A DNA stretch of 41,152 nt from Mycobacterium sp. (GCA_020438905.1 JAGQTQ010000049.1:1-41152), one strand, 5' to 3'; positions 1-9,639 are shown, counted from the stretch's first letter. A program made the numbers and translations. The notes: generated by a model not told the origin, from the letters alone.

Positions 1-2721
1 GGCGACTTCCTGCGCACCATCCACACCCTGCTCCTCGACGACGACTTCTGGGACACGATCTTCTTCGACCTGGGTATCCCGTACGAGCCGGTGCGCTGGC
101 GCACCGACAACCCGGACTCGATCGTCGACAAGAACGCGCGCGTCATCGAACTGATCGCCGCGTACCGCAACCGCGGCCACCTGATGGCCGATATCGACCC
201 TCTGCGGCTGGACAAGAGCCGGTTCCGCATGCACCCCGACCTGGACGTGCTGACCCACGGCCTGACGTTGTGGGACCTCGACCGGGAGTTCAAGGTCGAC
301 GGGTTCGCCGGCAAGCAGTACAAGAAGCTGCGCGACGTGCTCTCGGTGCTGCGCGACGCTTACTGCCGCCACGTCGGCGTGGAATACACCCACATCCTCG
401 AGCCCGAACAGCAGAAATGGCTGGAGGAGCGCATCGAGGTTCGCCACGACAAGCCGACGGTGGCCCAGCAGAAGTACATCGTCTCCAAGCTCAACGCCGC
501 CGAGGCGTTCGAGACCTTCCTCCAGACCAAATACGTCGGCCAGAAGCGTTTCTCCCTCGAGGGCGCGGAGTCGGTCATCCCGATGATGGACGCCGTGATC
601 GACCAGAGCGCGGAACACGGTCTCGACGAGGTCGTCATCGGCATGCCGCACCGCGGCCGGCTCAACGTGCTGGCCAATATCGTCGGCAAGCCGTATTCGC
701 AGATTTTCAGCGAGTTCGAGGGCAACCTCAACCCCTCGCAGGCGCACGGCTCCGGTGACGTGAAGTACCACCTGGGTGCCAGCGGCAACTACATCCAGAT
801 GTTTGGCGAGAACGACATCGAGGTGTCGCTGGTGGCCAACCCCTCGCACCTGGAGGCCGTCGACCCGGTGCTGGAGGGTCTGGTGCGCGCCAAGCAGGAC
901 CTCGTCGACGGGGTCGGCCCCGACGGGACACCGCGCGAATTCACCATCGTGCCGCTGATGCTGCACGGCGACGCCGCCTTCGCCGGCCAGGGCGTGGTGG
1001 CCGAGACGCTGAACCTGGCACTGCTCAAGGGCTACCGCACCGGCGGCACCATCCACATCGTGGTCAACAACCAGATCGGGTTCACCACCGCACCGGAGTA
1101 CTCCCGATCGGCGGAGTATTGCACCGACGTCGCGAAGATGATCGGTGCGCCGATCTTCCACGTCAACGGCGACGATCCGGAGGCCTGCGTCTGGGTGGCC
1201 CGATTGGCGGTGGACTTCCGGGAGAAATTCCACAAGGACGTCGTCATCGACATGCTCTGCTACCGCCGCCGCGGCCACAACGAGGGCGACGACCCGTCGA
1301 TGACCAACCCGGCGATGTATGACGTGATCGACACCAAGCGCGGCGTGCGCAAGAGCTACACCGAAGCGCTGATCGGCCGCGGCGACATCTCGATGAAGGA
1401 GGCCGAGGACGCCCTGCGCGACTACCAGGGGCAACTCGAGCAGGTCTTCAACGAGGTTCGCGAACTGGAGAAGCACGCGGCCGAGCCGAGTGAGTCGGTG
1501 GAGACCGCCCAGATGATCCCGCGCGGGATGACCACCGCGGTGGACAAGGCCCTGCTCGCCCGGATCGGCGACGCGTACCTGACGCTGCCGGAGGGCTTCA
1601 CCGCCCATCCACGGGTAAAGCCGGTGCTGGCCAAGCGCCGGGAGATGGCCTACGAGGGCAAGGTGGACTGGGCATTCGCCGAGTTGCTGGCACTGGGCAG
1701 CTTCCTTTCCGAGGGCAAACTGATCCGGATGTCGGGTCAGGACACCAAGCGCGGCACCTTCACTCAGCGCCACGCCGTGTTGATCGACCCGACCAACGGC
1801 GCCGAATTCACCCCACTGGACCTGCTCACCCTCAACCCGGACGGAACCCCCAACGGCGGACGCTTCCTGATCTACGACTCGCCGCTGTCGGAGTACGCCG
1901 CCGTCGGTTTCGAGTACGGCTACTCGGTGGGCAACCCCGACGCTCTGGTGCTGTGGGAAGCACAGTTCGGCGATTTCGTCAACGGGGCGCAGTCGATCAT
2001 CGATGAGTTCATCAGTTCCGGTGAGGCCAAGTGGGGTCAGCTCTCCGACGTCGTGCTGCTGCTGCCGCACGGCCACGAGGGTCAGGGACCGGACCACACC
2101 TCGGGTCGGATCGAGCGATTCCTGAACCTGTGGGCCGAAGGTTCGATGACGATAGCGGTGCCCTCCACCCCGGCCAACTACTTCCATCTGCTGCGCCGGC
2201 ACGGCCTCGACGGGGTGCACCGGCCTTTGATCGTGTTCACACCGAAGTCGATGCTGCGCAATAAGGCCGCGGTCAGCGACATCCGCGACTTCACCGAACA
2301 GAAGTTCCGGTCGATCATGGAGGAGCCCACCTACACCGACGGTGAGGGCGACCGGTCCAAGGTCACCCGGATACTGCTGACCAGCGGCAAGCTCTACTAC
2401 GAACTAGAGGCCCGCAAGGTCAAGGACGGCCGCGACGACGTCGCGATCATCCGGATCGAGCAACTCGCCCCGTTGCCGAAGCGGCGGCTGGCCGCCACCC
2501 TCGACCAGTATCCGAACGCGAGCGAGTTCCGCTGGGTGCAGGAGGAACCGGCCAACCAGGGGGCTTGGCCGACCTTCGGGCTGATGCTGCCGGAGTTGCT
2601 GCCGGACAAGCTGACCGGGATCAAGCGGATCTCCCGGCGGGCGATGTCGGCGCCGTCGTCCGGCTCGTCGAAGGTGCACGCCGTCGAGCAGCAGGAGATC
2701 ATCGATGAGGCCTTCGAGTGA
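1..2721 (+). CDS. kgd: Multifunctional 2-oxoglutarate metabolism enzyme Kgd (5'-truncated)
   Basis: The reading frame is open from the first base, so the gene starts before the window; 906 residues are present of a family length near 1,230. Kgd is the actinobacterial 2-oxoglutarate decarboxylase/dehydrogenase E1 enzyme, in which a ThDP-dependent SucA-like part is fused to an N-terminal succinyltransferase (E2-like) domain. Only the E1 part and a short linker are visible. Seen directly: the [14 protein letters not shown] motif (about nt 640-680), the [19 protein letters not shown] motif (about 964-1020), NGDDPEA and [12 protein letters not shown] around the ThDP/Mg site (about 1165-1300), and the transketolase-like pyrimidine-binding region with [18 protein letters not shown] (about 2075-2125). 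It acts in the cytosol in the TCA cycle, and in mycobacteria it is controlled by the FHA protein GarA (family knowledge). The next gene starts inside its last codons. Confidence 0.97.
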   Translation, partial: GDFLRTIHTLLLDDDFWDTIFFDLGIPYEPVRWRTDNPDSIVDKNARVIELIAAYRNRGHLMADIDPLRLDKSRFRMHPDLDVLTHGLTLWDLDREFKVDGFAGKQYKKLRDVLSVLRDAYCRHVGVEYTHILEPEQQKWLEERIEVRHDKPTVAQQKYIVSKLNAAEAFETFLQTKYVGQKRFSLEGAESVIPMMDAVIDQSAEHGLDEVVIGMPHRGRLNVLANIVGKPYSQIFSEFEGNLNPSQAHGSGDVKYHLGASGNYIQMFGENDIEVSLVANPSHLEAVDPVLEGLVRAKQDLVDGVGPDGTPREFTIVPLMLHGDAAFAGQGVVAETLNLALLKGYRTGGTIHIVVNNQIGFTTAPEYSRSAEYCTDVAKMIGAPIFHVNGDDPEACVWVARLAVDFREKFHKDVVIDMLCYRRRGHNEGDDPSMTNPAMYDVIDTKRGVRKSYTEALIGRGDISMKEAEDALRDYQGQLEQVFNEVRELEKHAAEPSESVETAQMIPRGMTTAVDKALLARIGDAYLTLPEGFTAHPRVKPVLAKRREMAYEGKVDWAFAELLALGSFLSEGKLIRMSGQDTKRGTFTQRHAVLIDPTNGAEFTPLDLLTLNPDGTPNGGRFLIYDSPLSEYAAVGFEYGYSVGNPDALVLWEAQFGDFVNGAQSIIDEFISSGEAKWGQLSDVVLLLPHGHEGQGPDHTSGRIERFLNLWAEGSMTIAVPSTPANYFHLLRRHGLDGVHRPLIVFTPKSMLRNKAAVSDIRDFTEQKFRSIMEEPTYTDGEGDRSKVTRILLTSGKLYYELEARKVKDGRDDVAIIRIEQLAPLPKRRLAATLDQYPNASEFRWVQEEPANQGAWPTFGLMLPELLPDKLTGIKRISRRAMSAPSSGSSKVHAVEQQEIIDEAFE

Positions 2722-4888
2722 GGCCCGCGTCCGAACCCTGACCCGCGCCCTGACCGCGAGCGTGCGTGTCGGCACCGCGACACGCCGCCCGGGTGAGCCG
2801 TCCGCGCACGCTCGCCACAGCGCGACGGCGCGTAAAGCGGCAGTGGTCAGCGTCGCGTTGGGATTGTCGATGGTCTGCTCACCCGCGGCCGCGGCAGCGC
2901 CCGGCGAGGGCGAGTCCGCCTCGGTGTCGGCGCGCGACTCCTCCGGCGCCTCCCGGGTCGGGCACAGGGCTTCCGGCCCCCGACCGCAACGCACACCCCG
3001 AGGCCGTGCGGCCCAGCGGCCGTCGCCGGCGGCCACGATCGTGTCCCGGCCCGCGCCTGCGCCTGCGCCAGTGCCCATCGGGTCGGCCCAACGCACGGCG
3101 GCGATCTCAGTTCCGTCGGCTGCGAGCAGAGCCCGGCACCCGATCACCTCGTTGCTGTTCAACGAGGCGCCGACGCTGGCCCCGACCCAGGACGACCCCG
3201 GCCTCGACGGCGTGGTGCACGGTTCGCTCAACTCCGTCGACGACGATGGCGACACCCTGACCTACGCCGTCGTGAGGGCACCGGAACACGGCCAGGTGTC
3301 GGTCGACGCCGGCGGGAACTTCACCTACACCCCGGCCGATCCCGGCCACCTCGTCGCGACCGACACCTTCGACGTCACCGTCAGCGATGCCGGCAGCGGA
3401 GCCCATCTGCACGGGCTGCTGGGCCTGCTCAACCTGCTGACCTTCGGCCTGATCGGCACTGCCGGCCACACCACCACCCGCACGGTGTCGGTCATCACCT
3501 CGCCGGGTGCCGATCCGTCGGCCTACGTCGTCCCCCTCGCGCCGGACGTGCTGGTGAGATCGGTGCTGACCGTCGGCGAATCACCGTCGGGGTCGGACTA
3601 TCCGATGGTGGGGGCACCCGACGGCCTGGGGGTGCTGGACAACAACGACGGCACCTTCACGCTGCTGATGAACCACGAACTCGGTTCGGGTTCTGGAGCC
3701 GTGCGCGCCCACGGAGCGACCGGGGCCTTCATCTCCGAGTACACCATCGACGCGGCGACGCTGGAGGTCGTGGCGGGACGCGACCTCATCGAGCGGGTGT
3801 TCGCCTGGGACGCCGCCACCCAGACCTCCGCTGTCTCGAGCAGCGTCGTGGCCTTCCACCGGTTCTGCTCAGGCGATCTGGCCGCCGAGTCGGCCTTCTT
3901 CCACGACGGCCTGGGCACGACGGCACGGATCTTCCTGACCGGGGAGGAGGGCGGCCAGGGGCGCGCGGTGGCGACCCTGGTCACCGGTGCGGACGCCGGG
4001 AACAGCTACATCCTCGGCAGGTTCGACCCAGGCGCCAACGGCTCGGGACTCGTCGGCACGGCCGGCTGGGAGAACCTGCTGGCCAGCCCCTTCGCCCAGG
4101 ACAAGACCATCGTCATCGGCAACAACGACGGCGGCAGCGGCATCATGACGCGCTCCCTGGCCGTGTACGTCGGCACCAAGCAGAACACCGGCTCGGAGGC
4201 CGACAGGGCCGGCCTGACCAACGGCGTCCTGAAGTTCGTCAGCGTCACCGACAACCCGGTCGAGATCGTCGATTCTTCGACGCGGGCCACCGCCATTACC
4301 AGCGGCACACCGTTCACGCTGAGCGAGGTCACCTCCACCGCCTTCTCCCGGCCAGAGGACGGGGCGTGGAATCCGCTCGAACCCAACGAGTATTACTTCG
4401 TCACCACGGACCGACTCGACACGGCCTCCGACGGGTTGGGCTCCCAGGTGGGCAACAGCCGGCTGTGGCGGCTCACCTTCGCCGATATCACCGACCCCGA
4501 TCTGGGCGGGACCATCGACCTGCTGGTCGACGGCGAGACCGTCGATGGCCAGAAGGTGAACATGTTCGACAACATCACCATCGATCAGGCCGGCCGGATC
4601 CTGATCCAGGAGGACACCGGCGGGGCGGACCACAACGCCAAGATCTGGCGCTACGACATCGCCACCGACACGTTGACGCTGGTGGCGGGGCACGATCCCG
4701 CACGGTTCGGCGATATCGGGATCAGCGCGACCGCCCCGTTCACCACCAATGAGGAGTCCTCCGGGATCGTCGACGCCTCCGCCGTGCTCGGCCCGGGCTG
4801 GTTCCTGCTCACCGTGATGGCGCACTACCCGCAAAACGCCGGACTGGTCGAGGGCGGGCAGCTACTGGCCCTCTACGATCCGGTCTGA
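2705..4888 (+). CDS. Secreted VCBS/cadherin-like domain + PhoX-like (DUF839) protein
   Basis: 727 residues. The ATG lies 17 bases inside kgd and has a strong Shine-Dalgarno, AGGAG at 2693-2697, seven bases upstream, which decides the start and implies translation coupled to kgd. A long basic N-terminal region leads to a hydrophobic signal segment (about residues 44-65, ending in an alanine run), then a Pro/Ala/Arg-rich linker. Residues about 157-263 form a VCBS or cadherin-like bacterial Ig module ([30 protein letters not shown]). Residues about 280-727 look like the PhoX/DUF839 family ([35 protein letters not shown]). PhoX relatives are Ca/Fe-dependent extracellular phosphatases, but activity here is an inference because the metal ligands were not aligned. 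Probably exported and cell-wall associated. I recall no counterpart beside kgd in H37Rv. Confidence 0.8.
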   Translation: MRPSSEARVRTLTRALTASVRVGTATRRPGEPSAHARHSATARKAAVVSVALGLSMVCSPAAAAAPGEGESASVSARDSSGASRVGHRASGPRPQRTPRGRAAQRPSPAATIVSRPAPAPAPVPIGSAQRTAAISVPSAASRARHPITSLLFNEAPTLAPTQDDPGLDGVVHGSLNSVDDDGDTLTYAVVRAPEHGQVSVDAGGNFTYTPADPGHLVATDTFDVTVSDAGSGAHLHGLLGLLNLLTFGLIGTAGHTTTRTVSVITSPGADPSAYVVPLAPDVLVRSVLTVGESPSGSDYPMVGAPDGLGVLDNNDGTFTLLMNHELGSGSGAVRAHGATGAFISEYTIDAATLEVVAGRDLIERVFAWDAATQTSAVSSSVVAFHRFCSGDLAAESAFFHDGLGTTARIFLTGEEGGQGRAVATLVTGADAGNSYILGRFDPGANGSGLVGTAGWENLLASPFAQDKTIVIGNNDGGSGIMTRSLAVYVGTKQNTGSEADRAGLTNGVLKFVSVTDNPVEIVDSSTRATAITSGTPFTLSEVTSTAFSRPEDGAWNPLEPNEYYFVTTDRLDTASDGLGSQVGNSRLWRLTFADITDPDLGGTIDLLVDGETVDGQKVNMFDNITIDQAGRILIQEDTGGADHNAKIWRYDIATDTLTLVAGHDPARFGDIGISATAPFTTNEESSGIVDASAVLGPGWFLLTVMAHYPQNAGLVEGGQLLALYDPV

Positions 4889-4907
4889 CCGACGGCACAC
4901 CGTGCTT

Positions 4908-4932
4908 CGCCGCTGCGTTGGCCGGCGCGGCG
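4908..4932. terminator. Possible bidirectional hairpin between convergent genes
   Basis: Arms CGCCGC (4908-4913) and GCGGCG (4927-4932) sit in the 56-base gap between the convergent PhoX-like and DUF732 genes. No clear U-tract follows. Short arms and a GC-rich background make this weak. Confidence 0.3.
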
Positions 4933-4944
4933 TTAAAGCTCAGA

Positions 4945-5307
4945 TCAACCTCCGAACAGCGGGAACAACTGCCGCCCGTTGAGGACGTTGTCGACCGCCC
5001 GCGGGCACAGGAACGAGATCGCCATGCCGGTGAACGCGGGAGCCGCGCCCAGCGGCTGTCCGATCGTGTCGGAGACCTTCCCGACGATATCGGCGGTGTT
5101 CTGGCCGCGCTCTGCCAGCAGCGGGCACACCGACTGCCCCAGGGCCATCGCATCGCCGGGGGTGATCCCGGTGATACCCAGACCGTCCAGGGTGGACAGG
5201 AAGTCATCGACATTGCCCGTCGGCTCAGCCTGGGCGGGCGCGGCAAACACACCGCCGAGGAGACCCACGGCGATCAGTAGCGAACCTGACATGAGACGCA
5301 ACTTCAT
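4945..5307 (-). CDS. Small secreted DUF732-domain protein
   Basis: 120 residues. The start MKLRLMSGSLL is chosen because it begins a clean Sec signal peptide (hydrophobic LLIAVGLLGGVFAA, likely cut after AQA at about residue 27). The frame stays open upstream but would run into the divergent SDR gene. The mature part has two cysteines (C61 and C101) placed as in DUF732 proteins, a family of small exported mycobacterial proteins of unknown function; a disulfide between them is inferred. No Shine-Dalgarno is visible. A TACGAT hexamer nine bases before the ATG suggests a very short or absent leader. Nothing nearby indicates a function. Confidence 0.85.
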   Translation of the reverse strand: MKLRLMSGSLLIAVGLLGGVFAAPAQAEPTGNVDDFLSTLDGLGITGITPGDAMALGQSVCPLLAERGQNTADIVGKVSDTIGQPLGAAPAFTGMAISFLCPRAVDNVLNGRQLFPLFGG

Positions 5308-5316
5308 AACAACTGC

Positions 5317-5322
5317 ATCGTA
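5317..5322 (-). promoter_or_regulatory. Candidate -10 (TACGAT) of the DUF732 gene
   Basis: TANNNT-type hexamer on the minus strand, nine bases before the ATG at 5307. A start site about seven bases downstream would leave only a 2-nt leader. Spacing is slightly longer than in the leaderless set described elsewhere. Confidence 0.4.
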
Positions 5323-5361
5323 GGACGACTTCGCGCCGTTACGCATCCGATGGGCCGCTGT

Positions 5362-5367
5362 TACCCT
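5362..5367 (+). promoter_or_regulatory. Candidate -10 (TACCCT) of the SDR gene
   Basis: TANNNT hexamer 61 bases before the SDR ATG. A start site near 5374 would place both 15-bp direct repeats inside the 5' leader. No convincing -35 is visible. Confidence 0.35.
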
Positions 5368-5376
5368 CTCGGTTAG

Positions 5377-5418
5377 TCGACACCCGTCAAAGACGGCGGG
5401 GACTCGACACCCGTCAAA
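5377..5418 (+). repeat. Two 15-bp direct repeats upstream of the SDR gene
   Basis: TCGACACCCGTCAAA occurs exactly at 5377-5391 and again at 5404-5418, start-to-start distance 27 bp. The second copy ends against the Shine-Dalgarno (AAAGGAG, 5417-5423). It could be a tandem operator or a local duplication. Confidence 0.8.
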
Positions 5419-5428
5419 AGGAGCGCCC

Positions 5429-6256
5429 ATGCAGGGATTCGCCGGCAAAGTCGCCGTGGTGACCGGGGCCGGTTCGGGGATCGGCCAGGCGCTGGCGATC
5501 GAACTTGGCCGCTCCGGGGCCTCGGTGGCGATCAGCGACGTCGACACCGAGGGTCTGAAGACCACCGAGGACCGACTGGCGGCGATCGGAGCGAAGGTCA
5601 AGGCCGATCGTCTCGACGTCACCGAACGGGAGGCGTTCCTGCTTTACGCCGACGAGGTCGCCGAGCACTTCGGCAAGGTGAACCAGATCTACAACAACGC
5701 CGGCATCGCCTACAGCGGCGACGTCGAGGTGTCGCATTTCAAGGACATCGAGCGGGTGATGGACGTGGACTACTGGGGCGTGGTCAACGGAACGAAAGCG
5801 TTCCTGCCGCACCTGATCGCCTCCGGCGACGGCCACGTCGTCAACATCTCCAGCGTGTTCGGGCTCTTCGCCGTGCCCGGCCAGGCGGCCTACAACTCGG
5901 CGAAATTCGCCGTCCGTGGCTTCACCGAGGCGCTGCGCATGGAGATGGCGTTGGCCAAGCACCCCGTCAAGGTGACCACCGTTCACCCGGGCGGTATCAA
6001 GACGGCGATCGCCCGCAACGCGACCGTGGCCGAGGGCCTCGACCACGCCTCATTGGCCGAGCGGTTCGACACCATGGCCCGCACCTCGCCCGAGCGGGCC
6101 GCCCGGATCATCCTCGAGGGGGTGGCCAAGAACCGGGCCCGCGTCCTGGTCGGCGCCGACGCGAAGGTCCTCGACGCGGTGGTCCGCGTTACAGGGTCGG
6201 GGTACCAGCGAATCCTGACCGCGCTGTCGAGCCGGTTCATCCCCCCGACGCGCTAG
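5429..6256 (+). CDS. Short-chain dehydrogenase/reductase (classical SDR)
   Basis: 275 residues, cytosolic NAD(P)-dependent oxidoreductase, orthologous by position to Rv1245c. Seen: the Rossmann glycine motif TGAGSGIG (residues 12-19), NNAG (89-92), catalytic Ser in NISS (140-142) and YNSAK (Y155, K159), followed by the PG motif of classical SDRs (TTVHPGGIKT). Asp at SDVD after the second strand favours NAD(H) over NADPH, by analogy with the family. The start is supported by AAAGGAG five bases before the ATG. The substrate is unknown. Its TAG stop shares the palindrome CTAG with the stop of the convergent lpqZ. Two direct repeats upstream suggest dedicated regulation. Confidence 0.93.
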   Translation: MQGFAGKVAVVTGAGSGIGQALAIELGRSGASVAISDVDTEGLKTTEDRLAAIGAKVKADRLDVTEREAFLLYADEVAEHFGKVNQIYNNAGIAYSGDVEVSHFKDIERVMDVDYWGVVNGTKAFLPHLIASGDGHVVNISSVFGLFAVPGQAAYNSAKFAVRGFTEALRMEMALAKHPVKVTTVHPGGIKTAIARNATVAEGLDHASLAERFDTMARTSPERAARIILEGVAKNRARVLVGADAKVLDAVVRVTGSGYQRILTALSSRFIPPTR

Positions 6257-7092
6257 CGGCCCAGCGGATTCTCCGCCAGCCATTGCTCGGCCACCGCCTC
6301 CGCGTCGGCGCCGGACCGGACCGCACGCAACATGCCGGTCAGCGCGGCGGTGTCGAGCACGCCGGCGATCTCGTTGATGGCCCGCAACTGCATCTGGTCG
6401 AGTTCGTTGCGCCGGTAGAGGGCGACGACGTTCTCCGCCGGAATGAGTGTCGGCTTGCGGTCGACCAGCACGACGACGCCGTCCGGAACCGCGGTGCTGG
6501 CCGTCGTGGTCCAGACCGCAGTCACCTTGCCCGCGAGCAGCGCGTCGAACACCATTGACTCGGTTCCGAGTTCGCGAGCCGGGGCCAGTGCGCATTCCCC
6601 GACGGCATCGGGTGTCATGCTTCCGGTGGCGGCGCCGACACTGACGCGGGCACAGCGGTCCACCAGCGCCGTCAGGTCACGGCTGTCCCATTGGCGGGCC
6701 GTTGCCTCGGTGACCGCCAGTGCCGGCTTGTCCTCGGCCGCGGGCGCGTAGTCGCCGGCAGCGATACCTTCGGGAATCGCGCCGATCATGGCGCGGTAGA
6801 CCCCCTCGGCGGACCGTGCCGCCGACTCGGGGTCGAACCGTTCCAGCAACCGGCCGGTGAACCCGGCGGCGACGCCGGCAGCCCCGGTGTCCAGCGCCTC
6901 CAGCGGATCATCGGCACTCTCCACCCGGGCGGCGGTTCCGTAGTAGCGCAGGCCCGCGGCGTAGACGTGCGCCAGCAGGGCGTTTTCCGGGTCGGCTGCG
7001 GCCGCCACGGTCATCGAGGGTCCCGGTCCGGGCCCGGCACACGCGGCCACCGTCGCCGCCACCGCACCCAGCAGTAGTGGCCGACGGATCAT
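6253..7092 (-). CDS. lpqZ: LpqZ-like osmoprotectant-binding lipoprotein
   Basis: 279 residues. The lipoprotein signal MIRRPLLLGAVAATVAAC has its lipobox cysteine at position 18. The rest resembles glycine-betaine/choline/proline ABC substrate-binding proteins of the OpuAC type (VWTTTASTAVPDGVVVLVDRKP; PAENVVALYRR), matching H37Rv LpqZ (Rv1244) in position. It should be anchored outside the membrane and bind a small quaternary amine, but no permease or ATPase partner lies in the window, so the ligand and partner are unknown. It begins 9 bases after the malic enzyme stop with a GAGG-type Shine-Dalgarno, indicating co-transcription with that gene. Its stop codon overlaps that of the convergent SDR. 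Confidence 0.85.
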   Translation of the reverse strand: MIRRPLLLGAVAATVAACAGPGPGPSMTVAAAADPENALLAHVYAAGLRYYGTAARVESADDPLEALDTGAAGVAAGFTGRLLERFDPESAARSAEGVYRAMIGAIPEGIAAGDYAPAAEDKPALAVTEATARQWDSRDLTALVDRCARVSVGAATGSMTPDAVGECALAPARELGTESMVFDALLAGKVTAVWTTTASTAVPDGVVVLVDRKPTLIPAENVVALYRRNELDQMQLRAINEIAGVLDTAALTGMLRAVRSGADAEAVAEQWLAENPLGR

Positions 7093-7101
7093 CGCCCCGC
7101 C

Positions 7102-8271
7102 TCAGACCTCGGCGGCGGCGGCCACCGCGGCCGCGACCGCGGGACCCACCCGCGGGTCCAGCGGGCTGGGCACGATGTGGTCGGCATCGAGGTCGTCGCC
7201 CACGACCGAGAAGATCGCCTCGGCTGCGGCCACCTTCATCCTCTCGGTGATGCGCCGGGCACCGGCGTCGAGAGCACCGCGGAAGACGCCGGGGAAGGCG
7301 AGCACGTTGTTGATCTGGTTCGGGAAGTCGCTGCGCCCGGTGGCGACGATGGCGGCGTGACGCCTGGCGATGTCGGGGTGGATCTCCGGGTCCGGATTGG
7401 AGCAGGCGAAAACGATGCTGTTGGGCGCCATGGTGGCGATGATCTCCTCGGGCACCTTGCCGGCGGAGACCCCGAGGAACACATCGGCGTCTCGGAGCGC
7501 CTCGGCGACCCCGCCGGTCCGGCCGTCCGGATTTGTCCGGGTCGCCAGCTCGGCCTTGACCTCGTTGAGGTCGTCGCGGCCGGTGTGCACGATGCCGCGC
7601 GAGTCCACCACGGTGATGTCGCTCAAACCGGCCTGCAAAAGGATGTTGGCGCACGCCACACCGGCGGCACCCGCGCCGGAGATGACCATCTTCAGCGAGC
7701 TCATCTTGCGCTCCAGCACCGCCGTCGCCCCCAGCAGCGCCGCGAGCACCACGATCGCCGTGCCGTGCTGGTCGTCGTGCATAACCGGGCAATCCAGCGC
7801 CTCGATGACCCGACGTTCGATCTCGAAACAGCGCGGGGCCGAGATGTCCTCCAGGTTGACCGCGCCGAAGGTCGGGCGCAGCTTCACCAGGAGGTCGACG
7901 ATCTCGTCGGGATCCTTGGTGTCCACGACGATCGGGATCGAGTCCAGCCCGGCGAAGGTCTTGAACAGCGCCGACTTGCCCTCCATCACCGGCAGCGAGG
8001 CCGACGGACCGATATCGCCCAGTCCGAGCACCGCACTGCCGTCGCTGACCACGGCCACCAGACGGTGCGCCCAGGTGTAGCGGGCCGCCAGCGTCCGATC
8101 GGCGGCGATCGCGCGGCTGACCTTGGCCACCCCGGGGGTGTAGGCGATTGACAGGGCGCGCTGGGTGTCGAGCGGGGCCTTCAACTCCAAGGACAGCTTG
8201 CCGCCCTGATGAGCGGCGAAAATATCCTCGTCGTCGATGACCAGGTTTGGGGCAGGCACCGTTTCAGACAC
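7102..8271 (-). CDS. NAD(P)-dependent malic enzyme, short form
   Basis: 389 residues from the GTG at 8271 (starting VSETVPAPN), the length of stand-alone prokaryotic malic enzymes (about 385-400) without a phosphotransacetylase tail. It oxidatively decarboxylates malate to pyruvate. Seen: AYTPGVAKVSRAIA (catalytic Tyr region), VMEGKSALFKTFAG (catalytic Lys), the metal site PVMHDDQHGTAIVVL, the Rossmann motif SGAGAAGVACANILLQAG, and SNPDPEIHP. The frame continues upstream to 8442 with non-family sequence. The GTG is preferred because TACCCT lies six bases upstream on the coding strand, so the transcript would begin on the codon; there is no Shine-Dalgarno. Cofactor preference was not determined. 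lpqZ follows in the same transcription unit. Confidence 0.93.
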   Translation of the reverse strand: MSETVPAPNLVIDDEDIFAAHQGGKLSLELKAPLDTQRALSIAYTPGVAKVSRAIAADRTLAARYTWAHRLVAVVSDGSAVLGLGDIGPSASLPVMEGKSALFKTFAGLDSIPIVVDTKDPDEIVDLLVKLRPTFGAVNLEDISAPRCFEIERRVIEALDCPVMHDDQHGTAIVVLAALLGATAVLERKMSSLKMVISGAGAAGVACANILLQAGLSDITVVDSRGIVHTGRDDLNEVKAELATRTNPDGRTGGVAEALRDADVFLGVSAGKVPEEIIATMAPNSIVFACSNPDPEIHPDIARRHAAIVATGRSDFPNQINNVLAFPGVFRGALDAGARRITERMKVAAAEAIFSVVGDDLDADHIVPSPLDPRVGPAVAAAVAAAAEV

Positions 8272-8277
8272 GGCGAC

Positions 8278-8283
8278 AGGGTA
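8278..8283 (-). promoter_or_regulatory. Leaderless -10 (TACCCT) of the malic enzyme gene
   Basis: TACCCT on the minus strand with a 6-nt spacer to the GTG at 8271, so transcription would start on or within a base of the start codon. It decides the start in a frame that is open further upstream. Confidence 0.6.
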
Positions 8284-8338
8284 CTCGCCACCCCGCCGAG
8301 GCTCCGTCATCGGGCCTGATGGCGCAAGGTCAGGCGCG

Positions 8339-8344
8339 TACGAT
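8339..8344 (+). promoter_or_regulatory. Candidate -10 (TACGAT) of corA
   Basis: TACGAT 42 bases before the corA ATG predicts a leader of about 35 nt that contains the AGGAAGG ribosome-binding site. It lies divergent to the malic enzyme promoter. Confidence 0.45.
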
Positions 8345-8386
8345 CTCCCAACGGATCCGCCCGACAAAGCGCCAGGAAGGTCGACC

Positions 8387-9496
8387 ATGCCGCAGTTCCA
8401 GCCCCGGCCGCCGATCCTGCTCGAGGTCAACCTCATCCACAATCCCGAGGCCGAGGCCGAGGCGGCCTCGGGAGCGGCCCCGGCGTCAAACGTGGTGGTC
8501 GACTGCGCGGTCTACTGCGACGGTGCGCGACTGGCCGGCGACTATGGCCCCGCCGCGGCACTGCAGCGGGTGCGCGAACTGGAGCGAGACGGCGCGAAGC
8601 CGTTCGTCTGGATTGGCCTGCACGAACCGGACGAGCGGCAGATGGAGGCGATCGCCGGCGTTTTCGGACTGCACCAGTTGGCCGTGGAGGACGCGGTTCA
8701 CGCCCATCAGCGCCCCAAAGCCGAGCGCTACGACGACACCATCTTCATGGTCCTCAAGACCGTCAATTACGTGCCGCACGAATCGGTGGAACTCGCCCGG
8801 GAGATCGTCGAGACCGGCGAGATCATGATGTTCGTCGGGTCCGACTTCGTCATCACGGTGCGCCACGGGGAGCACACCGGCCTGGCCAAGCTGCGCAATA
8901 AACTCGAGGCCGATCCGGACGCCCTGTCACTGGGGCCTTACGGGGTGATGCACGCCATCACCGATCACATCGTCGACACCTACCGATGGGTCACCGGCGC
9001 GATGGAAGTCGACGTCGACACCATCGAGGAGAACACCTTCTCCCCCGCCCACAAGACCGCCATCGAGCCGATCTACCTGATCAAACGCGAGGTAGTGGAA
9101 CTGCGTCGGGCGGTCTCGCCGCTGACCGATGACATCGAGTGGCTCAACAGCGCAAACCAGGACTTGCTGTCCAAGGAGGTCCGGCGCCGGATGCGCGACG
9201 TGTTGGACCACCAGATCGTTGCGGCCGAGCAGATCGCCGAGTATGACGAGATGCTGTCCTCGCTGGTTCAGGCAGCGCTGGCGAAAGTCGGGATGCAGCA
9301 AAACCAGGACATGCGCAAGATCTCGGCCTGGGCCGCCATGGCCGCGGTGCCGACCGCGATCGCGGGGATCTACGGGATGAACTTCGAGAACATGCCCGAG
9401 CTCGGCTGGCAGTGGGGTTATCCGGCGGTGCTGCTGCTGATGGTGACGGTTTGCGGCTTCCTCTACCGAACCTTCCGCCGCAACCACTGGCTGTGA
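8387..9496 (+). CDS. corA: CorA-type Mg2+/Co2+ transporter
   Basis: 369 residues. Inner-membrane divalent cation channel of the CorA family, functioning as a homopentamer. Seen: a large soluble N-terminal domain, the long stalk helix, then the C-terminal signature MRKISAWAAMAAVPTAIAG leading into YGMN (the GMN selectivity motif), the loop FENMPELGWQWG and the second membrane helix, ending in the basic tail RRNHWL. The start is fixed by AGGAAGG at 8374-8380, six bases before the ATG; the frame is open further upstream without family similarity. Divergent from malic enzyme. H37Rv has corA (Rv1239c) in the same place next to sugC. Confidence 0.96.
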   Translation: MPQFQPRPPILLEVNLIHNPEAEAEAASGAAPASNVVVDCAVYCDGARLAGDYGPAAALQRVRELERDGAKPFVWIGLHEPDERQMEAIAGVFGLHQLAVEDAVHAHQRPKAERYDDTIFMVLKTVNYVPHESVELAREIVETGEIMMFVGSDFVITVRHGEHTGLAKLRNKLEADPDALSLGPYGVMHAITDHIVDTYRWVTGAMEVDVDTIEENTFSPAHKTAIEPIYLIKREVVELRRAVSPLTDDIEWLNSANQDLLSKEVRRRMRDVLDHQIVAAEQIAEYDEMLSSLVQAALAKVGMQQNQDMRKISAWAAMAAVPTAIAGIYGMNFENMPELGWQWGYPAVLLLMVTVCGFLYRTFRRNHWL

Positions 9497-9639
9497 CGGA
9501 ACGGCTGTCATTCGCTCTCGGCTTGTCCCGCTCGGAGGAATTCGCGCTCACTGTGGCGCGGCCAGCAAAGTTGTGCGCTCAGCGGGACTCACCAGATCCG
9601 TCGCCGCATCCAGCTCAAGAGCACCCTGGCTTCGACGTA
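9497..9639. other. Intergenic gap between convergent corA and the SUFU gene
   Basis: 143 bases without a credible gene. GTCCCGCT (9525-9532) and AGCGGGAC (9581-9588) are exact inverted copies, 48 bases apart, and could bracket a terminator structure. No U-tract follows on either strand. Confidence 0.3.

Noticed and set aside
3869-4834. 321-codon minus-strand frame in the PhoX-like gene
   Set aside because: Antisense shadow without a ribosome site or known motif; the plus-strand protein is clearly the real one.
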